Assembly (NCBI GenBank): GCA_022749755.1
Contig: CM040445.1
Coordinates: 11,243,182 to 11,307,181 of the forward strand
DNA: 64,000 nt
From: Azadirachta indica
Taxonomy: Eukaryota; Streptophyta; Magnoliopsida; Sapindales; Meliaceae
Direction of reading: 5' to 3'
This document shows positions 45,201 to 57,649 of the stretch, in pieces (position 1 is the stretch's first letter; every line of letters starts with the position of its first letter). Both the position numbers and the translations under genes were made by a program. The notes under the pieces are model-generated. The model saw only the letters and a program-made list of their open reading frames with translations. It was not told the DNA's origin and ran no database searches.

Positions 45201-47567
45201 ACTTGCGTCCCGGTACTTTCACAAAGATGCCAAACCTCAGATTACTCAAATTCTATAGCTCACTCTATGAAGACAACATGCCTATTCAAGACATGGAATC
45301 GAGCTATGAAGACAACATAAACAAGGTGCGTATTCTAGACATGGGATCGAGAAACGAAGATAACATGATTCAAGACATGGAATTGATTTTGATGGAGCTA
45401 CGGTTCCTTCATTGGCGAGGATACCCACTGAAATCATTGCCTTCAAACATTCATATGGAAAATCTTGTTTTACTTGAGCTGCCTAACAGTAAGGTTGAAC
45501 AACTTTGGGGCGATGTTCAGGTAATGTTAATATTCATTTGGAAATCTTGTATCCATAATTTTTAAAGATTATTGATGCGAATTATTTGTGTTGGTCATTC
45601 TCCTTTTAATATACATAATTTTTTTCTCTTCAGAATCTTGCAAATTTGAAAGAGATAGACCTCAGGGGGTCCAAGCAGTTAATAAAACTCCCAGACCTCT
45701 CAAAAGCCCAAAATCTTGAAAAGTTGCATTTAGAAGATTGCCGGAGTTTGGTTGAGATACACTCGTCAAATATTCAATATTTGAATAAGCTTGAATACCT
45801 GAATCTACGAGACTGTAGAAGTTTAACGAGTCTTCCAACTAGCATTCATTCAGAATCTCTTAAAAAACTTATCATTGTGGGTTGTTTAAGTCTGAAGAGG
45901 TTTCCAGCTATTTCGTCTTGTAATATGAATGAGTTATGTTTGGAGAAAACTGGAATCGAAGAACTACCCTCATCTATCGATTGTCTATCCAGACTAGTTT
46001 CATTGGATCTTCATGACTGTTCAAGGCTTGAGAGTCTCCCGAGCAGCATATATAACTTGGAATCTCTTCAATCTCTTTATCTCTTTGGTTGCTCAAATTT
46101 GAAGAGGCTTCCGGATATTTCATCTTGCAATATAGAATTGTTATATTTACACGGATCTGGAATTGAGGAACTACCCTCATCCATTGAGTTTTTATCAAGA
46201 CTAGTTACATTGGATCTTCATGACTGTTCAAGGCTTGAGCAGCTTCCAAGCAGCCTCTGTAAGTTGAAATCTCTACAAACTCTTTCTCTCTCTGATTGCT
46301 CAAGTCTTCAGAGATTGCCTGACGAACTTGGAGATTTAAAAGCTTTGAAATGGCTGTATGCTCAAAGAACTGCTATAAGAGAAGTACCATCCTCCATTGT
46401 TTGTTTGAAGGATACAGGGGATGTGAGCAGATGAGTTTCATATTGCCTCTATTATTATCTTCTGATGGCTTGCGCAGTCTAAGGTCTCTAACACTAATTG
46501 ATTGCAGCATAACTGAGTTGCCTGAAAGTCTTGGTCAGTTATCCTCTCTATGCGAATTATATCTTGACAAAAATAATTTTGAGAGACTACCGGAAAGCAT
46601 CATAAACCTTTCTGAGTTGACATTGCTTAACTTAAGCTATTGCGAGAGGCTTCAATCCTTACCAAAACTTCCGTGCAATCTAACTCACATGGATGAAAAT
46701 CATTGCGTGTTACTAGAAGCACTATCAGGTTTATCAATTCTATTCATAACCGGGACGTCGTCCAACAATTTTAAGAGCTTTTGCTTTAAAAATTGTTTTA
46801 AGCTGGATCAAGATGAGCTCAGAAAACTTGTTGAAGATGATCTACGGAAAATTCAGCTTATAACTGCTTGGGAATTGAATCAGGTGCGTCTCTATTTCTC
46901 TCTCTTTCTCAAGTACGATATTAATTAATGAAATTTAACAGTATTGTTAAAAACGATGATTTGCGTGATACAGAAATATTATCTAGGCGCTCTTGGTACC
47001 ATCCATTTCCCCGGAAGCGAAATTCCAGAGTGGTTTAAGAACCAAAGCGTGGGATCTTCCACAAACTTGGAGCTATCACCAGGGGATTGGTTAAATAATA
47101 AATTTGTTGTCTATGTTTGTTGCGTTATTGTAGCATTTGGAGACCATCATGGTGAAACCAAAAAAGCTGAGTTTGACGTGTGCTGTGAATGGAAATTCAA
47201 AACCGACGATGGTGATTGGCATGTTGCCACTAACTTCCCTTCGTATGTTAGCATCATTGGTTATGTCGACTCAGATCACTTAATTTTGGGGTACCAATCA
47301 CTGCCAAGTATGCAGGGGCATGACTTCGGTGAATGTGGTCGCAATGACAAGTTCTGTATCCAGTTCGATCTCCATGTCAGTTTGACTGGTGAACTTCTAG
47401 AGTGTTGCAAAGTGAAAAAGTGTGGGATCCGTTTGTTGTACGCAAAAGATTTGGGGGCATTCATGAAATATCACGGCAGAAGTTTCAGTACTGCTGAGGA
47501 AGAGGCTGACACTTGCAAACAAGAAGTTCATTTCGGAAAAATAGGTACTCAAGTTCCTCAAGTATAA
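42213..47567 (+). CDS. TIR-NB-LRR resistance gene, frameshifted in LRR
   Basis: Exons: 42213-42790 (hydrophobic N-terminus, then TIR from KYDVFLSFKGEDTR to AANLCGF), 43709-44807 (NB-ARC), 45146-45520, 45634-46434 (LRR). NB-ARC motifs: P-loop GIGGIGKTT, kinase-2 VLIIFDDV, RNBS-B IIITTRNKQV, GLPL as GVPLAIKVLG, RNBS-D FLDIACFFKG, and MHG where MHD is usual. The TIR keeps the SH motif (ISHF) and the Glu of WCLKEL, the catalytic position in NADase TIRs. Reading stops at TGA 46432-46434 after about 950 aa. LRR coding resumes in another frame from about 46412 (GYRGCEQMSF) to 46883, then exon 46974-47567 encodes the post-LRR C-JID domain (PGSEIPEWF). A small deletion near 46408-46415 explains this. 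Either a truncated immune receptor or a recent pseudogene. Confidence 0.88.
43079..43356. mobile_element. MITE-like inverted repeat in TNL intron 1
   Basis: About 50 bp around 43095-43145 (TTTATTATTTTATTATATAT then ATTACTTTTAATTA) is inverted at about 43302-43355. The centre (43183-43260) is unusually GC-rich for the region. Outer ends (GAACCTTATTAAC / GTCAGCAAGGTTAC) match imperfectly. No target duplication was identified. Confidence 0.5.
45964..46255 (+). repeat. In-frame 207-bp LRR duplication inside TNL
   Basis: CTACCCTCATC at 45964 and 46171 begins two near-identical units (TTGGATCTTCATGACTGTTC in both). The 207-bp (69-codon, about three LRR) period preserves frame, giving two GIEELPSSI...LDLHDCSRLE modules. 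Confidence 0.8.
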
Positions 47568-48122
47568 GAATCTTTTCTATTTAATTATTTTTTATTGATC
47601 AAGGAGTAATTATTGTTTGTTTTTATTGGATCAGTGAAATAAGTTCACGAGGTTAATTATGAAATAAGTTAAGGTGGTTTTGGAAACAGATTATAAAGAA
47701 GCCGCTGCAGAGTAAGTTTGCAACCACTGGTTAATTTCAAGGTGAATTATTGTGAGATTTGATCTGCACTAAGATTTAGTCTTTCCTCTGTTCAATATAC
47801 TCATTTTTCGAATTATCGGTTATCTTTTCTTAACCAGCATCTATTTTCAAGATTGAGTGTAATCTTTCAACGCCAGAAGTGACAGACAAACCCCTGCAAC
47901 AACCAAGGACTTACCAGAAAAAAAGGTAATGTGAGAAATTTTTAGATAAAGATAGAAAAATTATTGGTTTCATTCTTTATCAAACCAGAATCTCATGATT
48001 GATTGCTTTTGAGACTTAGTGTCACTAAATTAGAAATCCTAATGAGCATACAGTACTCCTCTGTAATAAAAGATAGTGTTGTGTTTAGCTTTAGTTTGCT
48101 CCCCGCTATTTCATTCATTGGC

Positions 48123-48608
48123 TGCAGAGGAGGTATTCTCGAAATTTTTAGATGAACAGATCATCATTCTTAATATCTTCATGAAGTAAGGAAAATTTAT
48201 AAACTTTGTCCCTAGATATGTTTTTGGATCGATGGATGGTTTAGGAGATTCTCGAGTGAAATATACAGTTGGTGTTGATACCTTCTCCTAATCAGGTTGC
48301 ATTAAATTTTTGAGTAATGATTGTCAAGCTTTACTGTGTATGACTTTGATGAGCTCATATTAACTCAGTGATGGTTGGAGAAAATTAATCCTTATATGTA
48401 TGCATGCATCCAGGTTAATTAATTAAGTATACCATCGCACAACTAACCATGTTCACTAATTAAGTTTTGGTCAATCAATATGACACCCTACTTATACTGA
48501 AATCTGTTTATTTTTGTTAGTTATTTTGGAAGGATAGCGCCGAGAAGAGTAGGTGAAGACCCGATTTTTGAAGAAAGCGAATGAGGCAGAGTAAGCAATA
48601 ATGGACAG
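48123..48608 (+). pseudogene. DRP2 exon 12-13 fragment
   Basis: 48123-48140 equals the last bases of DRP2 exon 12 plus its splice donor (GCAGAGGAGGTATTCTC). 48527-48608 matches exon 13 (AGGTGAAGACCCGAT, then GAATGAGGCAGAG) with substitutions that create stops. Spacing between the two pieces (about 400 bp) resembles intron 12 of the intact gene (418 bp), although the intron sequence itself is not visibly conserved. Relic of a partial genomic duplication. Confidence 0.75.
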
Positions 48609-48780
48609 TTTTATATCCTCAATGATGGACATAATTGCATATGTATAAAATCTCAGTAACATGACTGATGAAGATAAGTACATAAACAAAGAGAGAACAG
48701 ATTTTAAATTAATTAGTACTCAACAAGATATATATTTACATATAATTTGTTCTTGTTTTGTCTTAAATTTAATAAGAACA

Positions 48781-48875
48781 ATATAAATTGCATCAGCTGA
48801 AACCAAATAATCTGATCAAACGTTATGAGATAGCTCCAAATTATCTAAGGCAATAAGTAACTGGAAACAGAGCAT
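48781..48875 (+). repeat. 95-bp block-boundary repeat, left copy
   Basis: Direct copy of 63084-63178 with about nine mismatches by hand count; begins ATATAAATTGCATCAGCTGA. The copies bracket the two XLG genes. Confidence 0.85.
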
Positions 48876-50297
48876 CAAGCAGGGGATAATTTGCAACTAT
48901 TGGTTAATTTTAAAGTAACTAATTTTTCCTTCTTTTTTCTTTTTTTACTATCTATTAGTTTTAAGAGTCTAATTTGTTACACAACTTTTTACACTATGTA
49001 TAAATCTTTATATTAATTTTTATTAAATGATTGAAATTGCATTTTATATATACATTAATTATCATAAATTAATTACAAATATTAAATTCAATTTTAACTT
49101 ATATTGACTCAATGTCAGAAAAATTATCTAATAATTTGTGTCGAAAAAAAATGGTGCCACATATGTCTTCTCTTAAAAAAAAAAAAATCTTAAATCAATG
49201 ATATGTCTTTTTTTTTTCCCTCCAAAAGTTTGAATATGAATTAGTTTCTGCCTTTTAAATATTTTATTTGTTTTTTATTTTTAACTTAACATTGAAAATT
49301 TCTAGTTATACATGAATAAAATTAAATTAAATATTTTTACTTAAATTTGAATGGATAATATAAATATTTAAATGAGTTTATGTAAAAGTAATTTTAAAAG
49401 CATCCCAATATATTTTATCTATTCATCTATGATTTGTCAAATTAATAATTTTTCAAGCATTTCTATTTTTTATATATTTTTTGAATTAAAAAAAACTCCC
49501 CCTAAAATCTTAGATAATGAACCCGTTAGGCGTTATAGCATCCTAAAGTTGAGTATGTTTCTTATTATTTGAATATTCATTATCTTCCTCTTGAACAAAC
49601 TACATATATCCATCAACTTTCTAAACTTGTATATATTAGGCGAAAATACAAGAATAAACTTTATAGCTTTGATTGTGTTGCCAGTGCCCAATGATGGATA
49701 AACTTTTACTTGAATTAATAAAACCATTCACTATTTTGCATCAAAGTCTTAGTCAATTGTATATTAATTAAAATAATAGTAGTTAGAAAAGTTTAGGTAA
49801 AGACAAGAATGCAATGAATTTATGGTTCTTTACACTTAGCATAAAGAAACGATATAATAGGGGATGGGTTGGGCAATTCGCTTTAGCCTTAGACTACATA
49901 ATTAAAAAGCAAAAATTGTATGTGACAAAGGAAGATACAAGGAAATGTACTCTCCTTTCTTTAATACAATTTCTCCCCAGCTTTTTCCATTCATTCTATT
50001 AGTTGAGATGAGAAGACTTTTTCCGTCATAATTTTGACATAAAAAGCGCGTATTATTGACTATGCAAAACTACAATTGCAGAAGCATCGGAAGTTAAATA
50101 CAATTTTTTTATTATTTTTAATTAATTCAAGAGAAGATACAGATCATCCACCTATTCTGAGTTTACGCACACTTCAGGTTCATACATTCCGTATTACCGG
50201 TTGCTGAGCAGGTTTCTGTCTCCGATAAATTGGCGCTCTTGGTTGTCCATCCGATAATCTGCATAAAAACTTCTCCAAGGACCTCAAACCATCGGCA

Positions 50298-52846
50298 ATG
50301 GAAACTGAAATGAATTCTGACACGACTGTTTCGGCGTCCTCTGCTATCCACAGAGCTGCCGATAGCGTCAACAGCGTCTTGTCTGGTGAGCTCAGTAGCT
50401 CTGCTGCGTCAGAGCGTTCTACTTATTTATCCTGCGAGTTATTTTCAAACGGTTTTTATTTCAGTTCTGGTAGTTTTGAGAGATCAAGAGAGAGTTCCGT
50501 GAGATTGCTGGAATATATCAGAGGGAGGGACAGTTTGGACATCAGTGAAGAATTAAATCGTCCTGATTGGGAGTCAAATCAGTCTTATTTCAGTATGGAT
50601 TACCCAATCTCACGAGATTGGTCTCCTCTGTCTGTAAATTTTAGTAATAGAATCAATAACGATGATGATAGCCTACAATTTAGTGGTGATGTCGGAAGAA
50701 GATCACCTATTGCGTTTCGAGATATTGCATCTGAACGCGATGATGAGGGTGATTTTGTTGAGGGGGTGAGTCAAAATAAACCTAGGGCAATGCAAGAGTT
50801 CAGAAAGGGCTAGAAACAAGAGGGAAAAGAGGGAAGAAAGGGTCGTGTCATAGGTGTCTTAAAGGGAGCCGGTTTACGGAGAAAGAGGTTTGTATTGTTT
50901 GTGATGCAAAGTATTGTAGTAATTGTGTGCTTAGAGCTATGGGGTCAATGCCCGAAGGAAGGAAGTGCGTTTCTTGCATTGGGTATCCTATAGATGAGAC
51001 TAAACGAGTGACTTTGGGGATAAGTTCTAGAATGCTAAAGCGGATGCTTACTCCGCTGGACGTGAAGAGAATAATGAAGACTGAGAAGCTGTGTGCGGCA
51101 AATCAATTGCCACCAGAGTATGTTTGCGTGAATGGGAAACCCCTTTGTCGTCTTGAGTTGGCTATATTGCAGACATGTCCACACCCACCAAGAAAGCTAA
51201 AGCGGGGAAACTATTGGTATGATAGGGTAACTGGCTTTTGGGGAAAGGAAGGGCTGAAGCCTTCGGAGGTAATTAGTCCCCATCTCAACGTTGGGGGTCC
51301 AATCAAGCCAGATGCTAGCAAAGGAAACACACAAGTTTTCATCAATGATCGAGAGATTACTAGTGTAGAGCTTAGGATGCTGCAGTTGGCAGGTGTTCAA
51401 TGTGCTAGCAATGAACGCTTTTGGGTAGCTGCGGATGGATCATATCAAGAAGAGGGGATGAATAATATTAGAGGATGTATTTGGGATAAAACTGGGATTA
51501 AGCTAGTTTGTGCAGTCTTATCACTCCCGGTTCCTTCTAAATTTTCAATTGCTGGCGCTGAAATAGTGAGCAATCAGATTGGCAGGTCTGTTTCCGGCTA
51601 TATTGATTTCCGGATGACACTTCGAAAATTGCTTTTAGTTGGATGCAGTGGATCGGGGACGAGTACTATATTTAAGCAGGCCAGGATTCTCTATAATGAC
51701 GTACCGTTCTCAGAGGATGAGCGTGAAAATATTAAGTGGAAGATTCAGAGAAAACTGTATCGCTATCTTTGCATACTCCTTGAAGGTCGTGAGCGTTTTG
51801 AGGAAGAAAGTTTGAGTGAAAGGGGGCAGGAACAATCTTCAGATGAAACGGACTCCATCGGGTATACCCATAGTGCTGAAGGTGAAACTGTCTACACATT
51901 AAGTACCCCAAGGCTTAAAGTATTTTCTGATTGGCTTCTGAAGATTATGCTGTCTGGCGAATTAGAAGACTTTTTTCCCGCGGCTAATCGTGAATATGCG
52001 CCCCTTGTCGAGGAGCTGTGGAAGGATACTGCCATTCAGGCTACTTATGTTCGGAGGAGTGAACTGGAAATGCTACCTAGTGTTGCTAGTTATTTCCTAG
52101 AGAGGTTTGTTGATATAATGAGGGTTGACTATAAGCCTTCAGATTTGGATATTCTGTATGCGGAGGGAATCGCTTCATCAAATGGTCTTGCTTCTGTGAA
52201 CTTCTCATTTCCCCACTCGGCTTCTTATGATGATGTTGACACTGCTGTTCGGTACCAACTAGTTAGAATAAAGGCAAGAGAGCTTGGGGAAAACTGCGAG
52301 CGGCTAGAGATGTTTGACGATGTTGGGATGGTCATTTTCTGTGTTGCCTTGAGTGACTATGATCAGTTTGCTCTTGACGGGAATGGTTCTCTCGCTAACA
52401 AGATGATGGTGGGCAGGAAATTTATTGAAAGCATTGTTTCTCATCCAACCTTTGCTGAGAAGGAATTCCTTTTGATACTAAGCAAATTTGATCTGTTTGA
52501 GGAGAAAATAGAACAGGTACCATTGAATCAGTGCAACTGGTTCGATGATTTTCATCCAGTTAAAGGTGCTGAAACCAACAGCAACATAAACAGCAGTAAC
52601 ATCAGTCATAGCTCCTCATTGGGTCGGGTAGCTTCCCACTACATTGCTGCCAAGTTCAAGAGGTTTTATTCATCTCTCACTGGGCGGAAATTATATGTTT
52701 CTGTGGTGAAAGGAATGGAACCTGATAGTGTTGATGCCGCTCTTAGATATGCAACGGAGATTCTGAAGTGGGATGAAGAGAAAACGGACTTTGGCCCAAG
52801 TGATTACTCATTTTACAGCTCTGAAGGAAGCTCTTTCTCTGATTGA
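50298..52846 (+). pseudogene. Extra-large G protein (XLG), 1-bp frameshift copy
   Basis: Intronless and collinear with the intact gene at 59233-61758. The first 171 codons (METEMNSDTT...) read to a TAG at 50811. From about 50800 the rest continues in the next frame (ETRGKRGKKGSCHRCLKG...) to 52846 without interruption. Alignment with the intact copy shows a single-base deletion at about 50797-50812. The remainder retains the Cys-rich zinc-binding-like region, the modified P-loop CSGSGTSTIFKQ, SKFD in place of NKFD, and the SSFSD end. XLGs are plant G-alpha-like subunits that act with G-beta-gamma at the plasma membrane and nucleus. Unless the shift is a sequencing error, only an N-terminal peptide or an internally started protein could be made. 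Confidence 0.9.
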
Positions 52847-55800
52847 TGTTTGATGCAGGACAGAATAGTCATTTCTTTCGTTTAGCTGCCTTTTAATCTC
52901 TAAAAACTCCCTTTTTGATTGTGTCCCCCACTGAGATTAGATTATTATCTTGGTACTTGTGTTTTGGAGTTGTTTGGATTATAGTGATATTTAATCTTAT
53001 CTTGAGAATATATCTTGTCCATTGCACCAAAAAATTGAATGGATGCAGCATTAATTAGACAAAGTGTTTTCATCCCATCTCTGCTATTTCACCTGAATCA
53101 ATATTGGTTAATCAGAAAACCCTGTAAATGGGTCCCATATTGCTGAGGTACATATGCAATAGCATGACAATGAGATCTTCCCCTTCATTGAAGTGAAGCT
53201 GTAAGATTGCAGAGACCAGTTTAGGCATTTATTTTCTTTGCGATTGAAAAAAAAAAAAAAGAAAATGTCCAAGAATCCTCAAGTATATTCTAAATTTTTG
53301 CGGTCATGTAGTATTGATGATAAATATTAGTAATTTTGAATTTTAGAAATTAATATAGAAACGGATTATAGGTTGTATCACTCTCAGGAGTCAAAGCCAA
53401 CAAATTCGGATTAATTAGCAATATATAACTAAGCTATAGTTGTTAAAAACGCGTGTACTCAAGGTCAAAGAAGCTAGCATTCCAGGCATCTTCCTGGAGA
53501 TGGGAAGAGCTTGAAAAATAATAATATTTATAGCACCCCAAATTTTGTCATAAAGATGATAAGATTTGGAGTAAAACTTACACCCTCAAAATTCAATTAA
53601 TCTTTATATTACAAATTATAAATTCTCAAAATACAATGACAAAACTCAAAATATGTGTATTTTAACATATTATTAAAATCACAATCCCAAATATTACCTT
53701 AAAAAAAAAATTCCTTGTAAATTCACCCAAAAATAACTAACAAATTTTAAAACTTTTACTTACAATTCTAAATAAATATAAAATAATAACTATAATACTT
53801 ATTTATTTAAAGAGTACATAAATTACAACGTTAGCTTCCAAATCAAATTCAGCATCTCACCACTTTAAACATAAATTTAATTTGTAAAATATCGACTGAC
53901 AAGAAATGAGCCGCTTATTCAGTAAGTAAAATTATGCACAACTTTTAATGCTTAAATATCATTTAATTCACAAAATAATAATCTTTAAAAACTATTTAAC
54001 AATAAATATGTATATATAAAATCATTAATCAAAGAAAAGCATTTGATAAAAGTAAGTATGATTACAACTTTTAATAAAATTAAGAATACAGTACTTTATA
54101 AAAGTATTTAACTCATGTACCATAACATTACTAGTACTTCGATGTTTCATTTATCAAAATACAGTACAATAATACCCGAAAAATCTGGTTATTGACAATC
54201 AGTAAAAGTATAATAGTAATCTAACTAACCAGTTTATAATAGTAACATAAACAATTACCACGGACAATGAGCCAAAGATGTAACATTTCATGTAAGGTAA
54301 AATCGATAAAATTTATCTTCTATATACATTTTATACAAAACATTCAATAATTTGATAAACAATTTTTTCAAAATAAATATTTGATCATTAAAATTATTTC
54401 TCATTTGTTATGAAACCTTCTCATGCTTATAATATTTTTAAAGATTAGCAAAAAATATGTCATGCATAAATCTACTTATTTGAACAGAAGCAAAACTTTC
54501 ACGATACCTCTAAGAATTCAAAACTTCCAATTATCTTATTCATAACATAGTATAATTTAATTAAAACTATATTAATTAATTCATTAATCTTAAACTATGA
54601 AAAACTTATTTTTACATCTCACTTTCTATGTACAATTCTTTTAACTACAATATTAATAAATTTTATCACATTCTAATGTCCTCTGAATTGCAATAGTGTA
54701 ATCCTTGTTCTTAAAACTTTGTACACCTTAAATAATGAAAGTTTCAACATTTGTTCAAGTCCAAAACCATACATTATAAAGCCTTAAACTTATATTTTTG
54801 AAATTTATATTTTCAATTTCTTATTGAATAACCTCAATTCAATAATTTTTAACTTTTAATCTACTAATTAGATTAAGCTAAATTTTTATAGAATTGCTTA
54901 TGACACATAAGAGTATTATGTTAAAAAAATTTCATAATATTTAGACATCAAAAACATTTTCAAAATATTTTCTTTTTCGAGTATAGGCAAACTGTCCTGA
55001 AATTTTCAAATATAAGGTTCATTGATTCAAAAATTCGTAACAATTTTTATAAAAATTCAAAAATCACGAAACTTTACAAAATATCAGTAGACATGTATAT
55101 AAATCAATATGCCAATTTTTACAATATTTGAAGAACAATTATTTTTGACCAACAATATAAAAAATAAATATATATTTTTGACCTATAGCAGAAATTATTG
55201 TTTTTTAGAACAGTAGGGTAACATTTGAAAAATCATTAAAAATTGGTTTCTTAACCAATTGCAACAAAATAAATTCTAAAAATTAATTACTGAATGTAGT
55301 TCAATATCATGAAAAGACTATTAATAGAACATACATGAAAATCTATGTTTTAATTATCAGTATATAGACTATTCAGAAAATTCTGTAAAATCCTAATTCT
55401 AATAATCATCTATTAATTCTCAATTAATAATCTGATCAATTGAACATATAACATATAATTAAGAGCATTTGAAATCACAAAAGAGATATAATTTAAGATT
55501 CAAGGAAACTCACCTAGAACATATTTGAATAGGTAATAGATTAAGACATGTCTTTTCTTTTCTTTTTAATTTCCTCTATATTCCTTTTTCTTCTTCCCTT
55601 CATTTTTCTCTCTTTTTTTTGTTTCTCTCTCTATAGCCTAAGAGAATAAGTACTCTGATTATAAACTCGTTTAACCTAAACTTTTCACCTTATGTAAAAT
55701 ATCACTCAACTCTCTTAATTTTTTCTTCTACACTTTTGTCCCGTAATAAAATTCCTATTATTTAATAGTTTTATTCTTTTAAAAAATAAACCTATTCATC

Positions 55801-55982
55801 TATAATAACTAAACTCCACCACAAGTAAACATACTTGTCTTATAAACTTTCAATCATTTGTATTATTTATATAATATAGTGAAAATTCAGGTATTACAAT
55901 ATTATTCAATGAAAACAAGAAAAACAAAAGAACATATTATTGTTTTTGGTAGATTAAATCTGAGAAAATAAAATAAAATAAT
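52847..55982. other. AT-rich spacer, possible transposon
   Basis: Homology with the 3' flank of the second XLG continues to about 53228, just before an A14 run (53247-53260). From about 53530 (GCACCCCAAATTTTGT) to about 55898 (GGTATTACA) there is a gene-free AT-rich stretch. Its ends are loosely inverted (CACCCCAAATTTT / AAAATTCAGGTATT), compatible with a decayed element. Confidence 0.4.
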
Positions 55983-56386
55983 TTTCTAAATTTTAACGGT
56001 AAAGACACCCGCGATAACTTTGCAAGCCATCTTTATGTAGCTTTTTCTAGCTTAAAAGAGGAGGTGAAATTTCACTATCCTTTTTACATGCATACAATTA
56101 AAAGATCAATTAATGATTTTGGTTACTAATTTATCAAAGAGATATGCTTCTTTGAGATGGTGTTTAGATGAATTTGTAAAGATTCTAAAATGTATGACCG
56201 AGCGAGGACATATTATGATACTAATTTTCTATCATGTTGCTCTATCAAATGTGAGAAACCAAATTGAAATTTTTGGGGACTCGTTTTTTAAGTTTGAAGG
56301 ATGATTTCAGGGAAGATTAGACAAGCTACATAGATGGAGGATTGCTTTGAAAGAAACTACCAATCTGTCTGGCTTTGACTCACAAG
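55983..56386 (+). pseudogene. TIR-domain relic of a second TNL
   Basis: Reads FLNFNGKDTRDNFASHLY, then after a disrupted stretch ILVTNLSKRYASLRWCLDEF, KILKCMTERGHIMILIFYHV, VRNQIEIFGDSFFKFEG, a TGA, then GRLDKLHRWRIALKETTNLS. Each piece matches exon 1 of the TNL at 42213, with a deletion after SHLY and stops. No NB-ARC follows. Confidence 0.85.
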
Positions 56387-57037
56387 TCATTTTTAGTAGA
56401 TAAAAATGGAGTGGGTATTGGTGATTAATTTTGCTAGATAAAATTGGAGGTGATGATTTACATATTTAGAGATGTGGAAAGGGCAGAAAAGCATCAATGA
56501 AACCAAGGATTAGATTAATATTAGGGATTTGGGAAGATTTGGAGATGGGATTAAGGTTAGGAGTTTTGAAAATTTTGGAGATAGGATTAGGGTTAGGAAT
56601 TTAGGATTTGGTAGGATATTTTAATTTTTTAATTTTATTTTAATTATATTTATTTACAATTGGTATTAAAAATAAATATTAATCTTATTCATAAATAAAA
56701 TTATTTATAATTGATAGTTATAATTAATATTAATTTATTAATTTTATTTTAATTTATAAAAATTAAATTAACTATTTAGGGATACTATGGTCAAAATAGC
56801 TTAAAAATTAAAATTTATCATTATTTCGTATAACAGACCTAACACGATAATTTTAAACTTTAAGAGATAATAGGATATTTGCGCAAACCTGAGAGGTATC
56901 AGGAATTTTTCCCAAATACTTTATGACCATATTATCTTCTTGATTTTCTCAAGGTAAGTTTTGACGTGCTTTTTAAATTTTATCCTAATACCATATTCAT
57001 CTTTTCTACAATTTTTTTATTTTTTCACCTTTTACAG
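56387..57037. other. Spacer replacing NB-ARC/LRR in the TNL relic
   Basis: AT-rich sequence with no NB-ARC or LRR coding. It contains short repeated phrases (GGATTAGGGTTAGGA-like around 56540-56610). It links the TIR and C-JID relics. Confidence 0.5.
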
Positions 57038-57649
57038 GAATCATATGACATGCCACCTAAAGGTTGTCTCATTGTCACTGGAAGTGAAATTCCAGGATGG
57101 TTTACCTTTAAGAATTTGGGGTCTTCCAAAACTCTAAAGCTACCACAAGGTTGGTTCAATTACAACTTTGTCAGCTTTGCTCTGTGTGCTGTTGTAGCTT
57201 TCCGAGACTATCATGGACATGGCCAGGATTTTCAAGTTGTCTGCAAATGCAAACTCAAATAATCAGAAGACTCAAATAGTTGGCATCTTGCCTTTGGTTA
57301 CTTGGATGGATGGGGAGATGGTTACACTGGACTCCATTATGTTGGTTCAAATCATATATTTCTAGGATATGATTTTGACATACATTTTAATAATAACGTG
57401 TGTCATGATTTTTGTTACAACTACACTATGGCTACAATCCAGTACTATGTTGCGGATAACAGTGAGAAGCTTAAAGACTGTTGCAAGCTGATCAGGTATG
57501 CAGTTCATCTGTTGTACTCGGAGGGTTGTGGAGAATCTAGCGGGAATTTCACTTTTGATGACGAGGAAGAGGAAGCACAACCCAGGAGACACAAGTTTTT
57601 CAGAAATTGGTATTTGGTTGTGCCTTTTATGCCATCTGCTTTTTTGTAA
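57038..57649 (+). pseudogene. Post-LRR (C-JID) relic of a second TNL
   Basis: Begins after a splice-acceptor-like TTTTACAG and reads GCLIVTGSEIPGWFTFKNLG, FVSFALCAVVAFRDYHGHG, an in-frame TAA at 57260-57262, then HYVGSNHIFLGYDF and KDCCKLIRYAVHLLY. It matches the terminal exon of the TNL at 46974-47567 (GSEIPEWF, DSDHLILGYQ, CGIRLLYAKD). A single nonsense codon interrupts it. Together with the TIR relic it marks a second, gutted TNL. Confidence 0.85.

Larger units (their letters stand above)
47568..50297. other. Spacer between TNL and first XLG
   Basis: Contains the right copy of the TNL-flanking repeat (47715-47901), a DRP2 exon fragment (48123-48608), the left copy of the 95-bp repeat (48781-48875) and, from about 49743, the XLG upstream region shared with the second XLG copy. 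Otherwise AT-rich, no gene. Confidence 0.6.

Noticed and set aside
46381..46440. A short intron rescuing the TNL frameshift
   Set aside because: No GT-AG pair at a plausible plant intron length joins the two frames here.
50180..50371. Minus-strand frame overlapping the XLG start
   Set aside because: Antisense to the XLG leader and first codons; no independent coding evidence.
53529..55900. A complete LTR retrotransposon between the XLG block and the TIR relic
   Set aside because: No gag-pol coding, no paired LTRs and only weak similarity between the ends.
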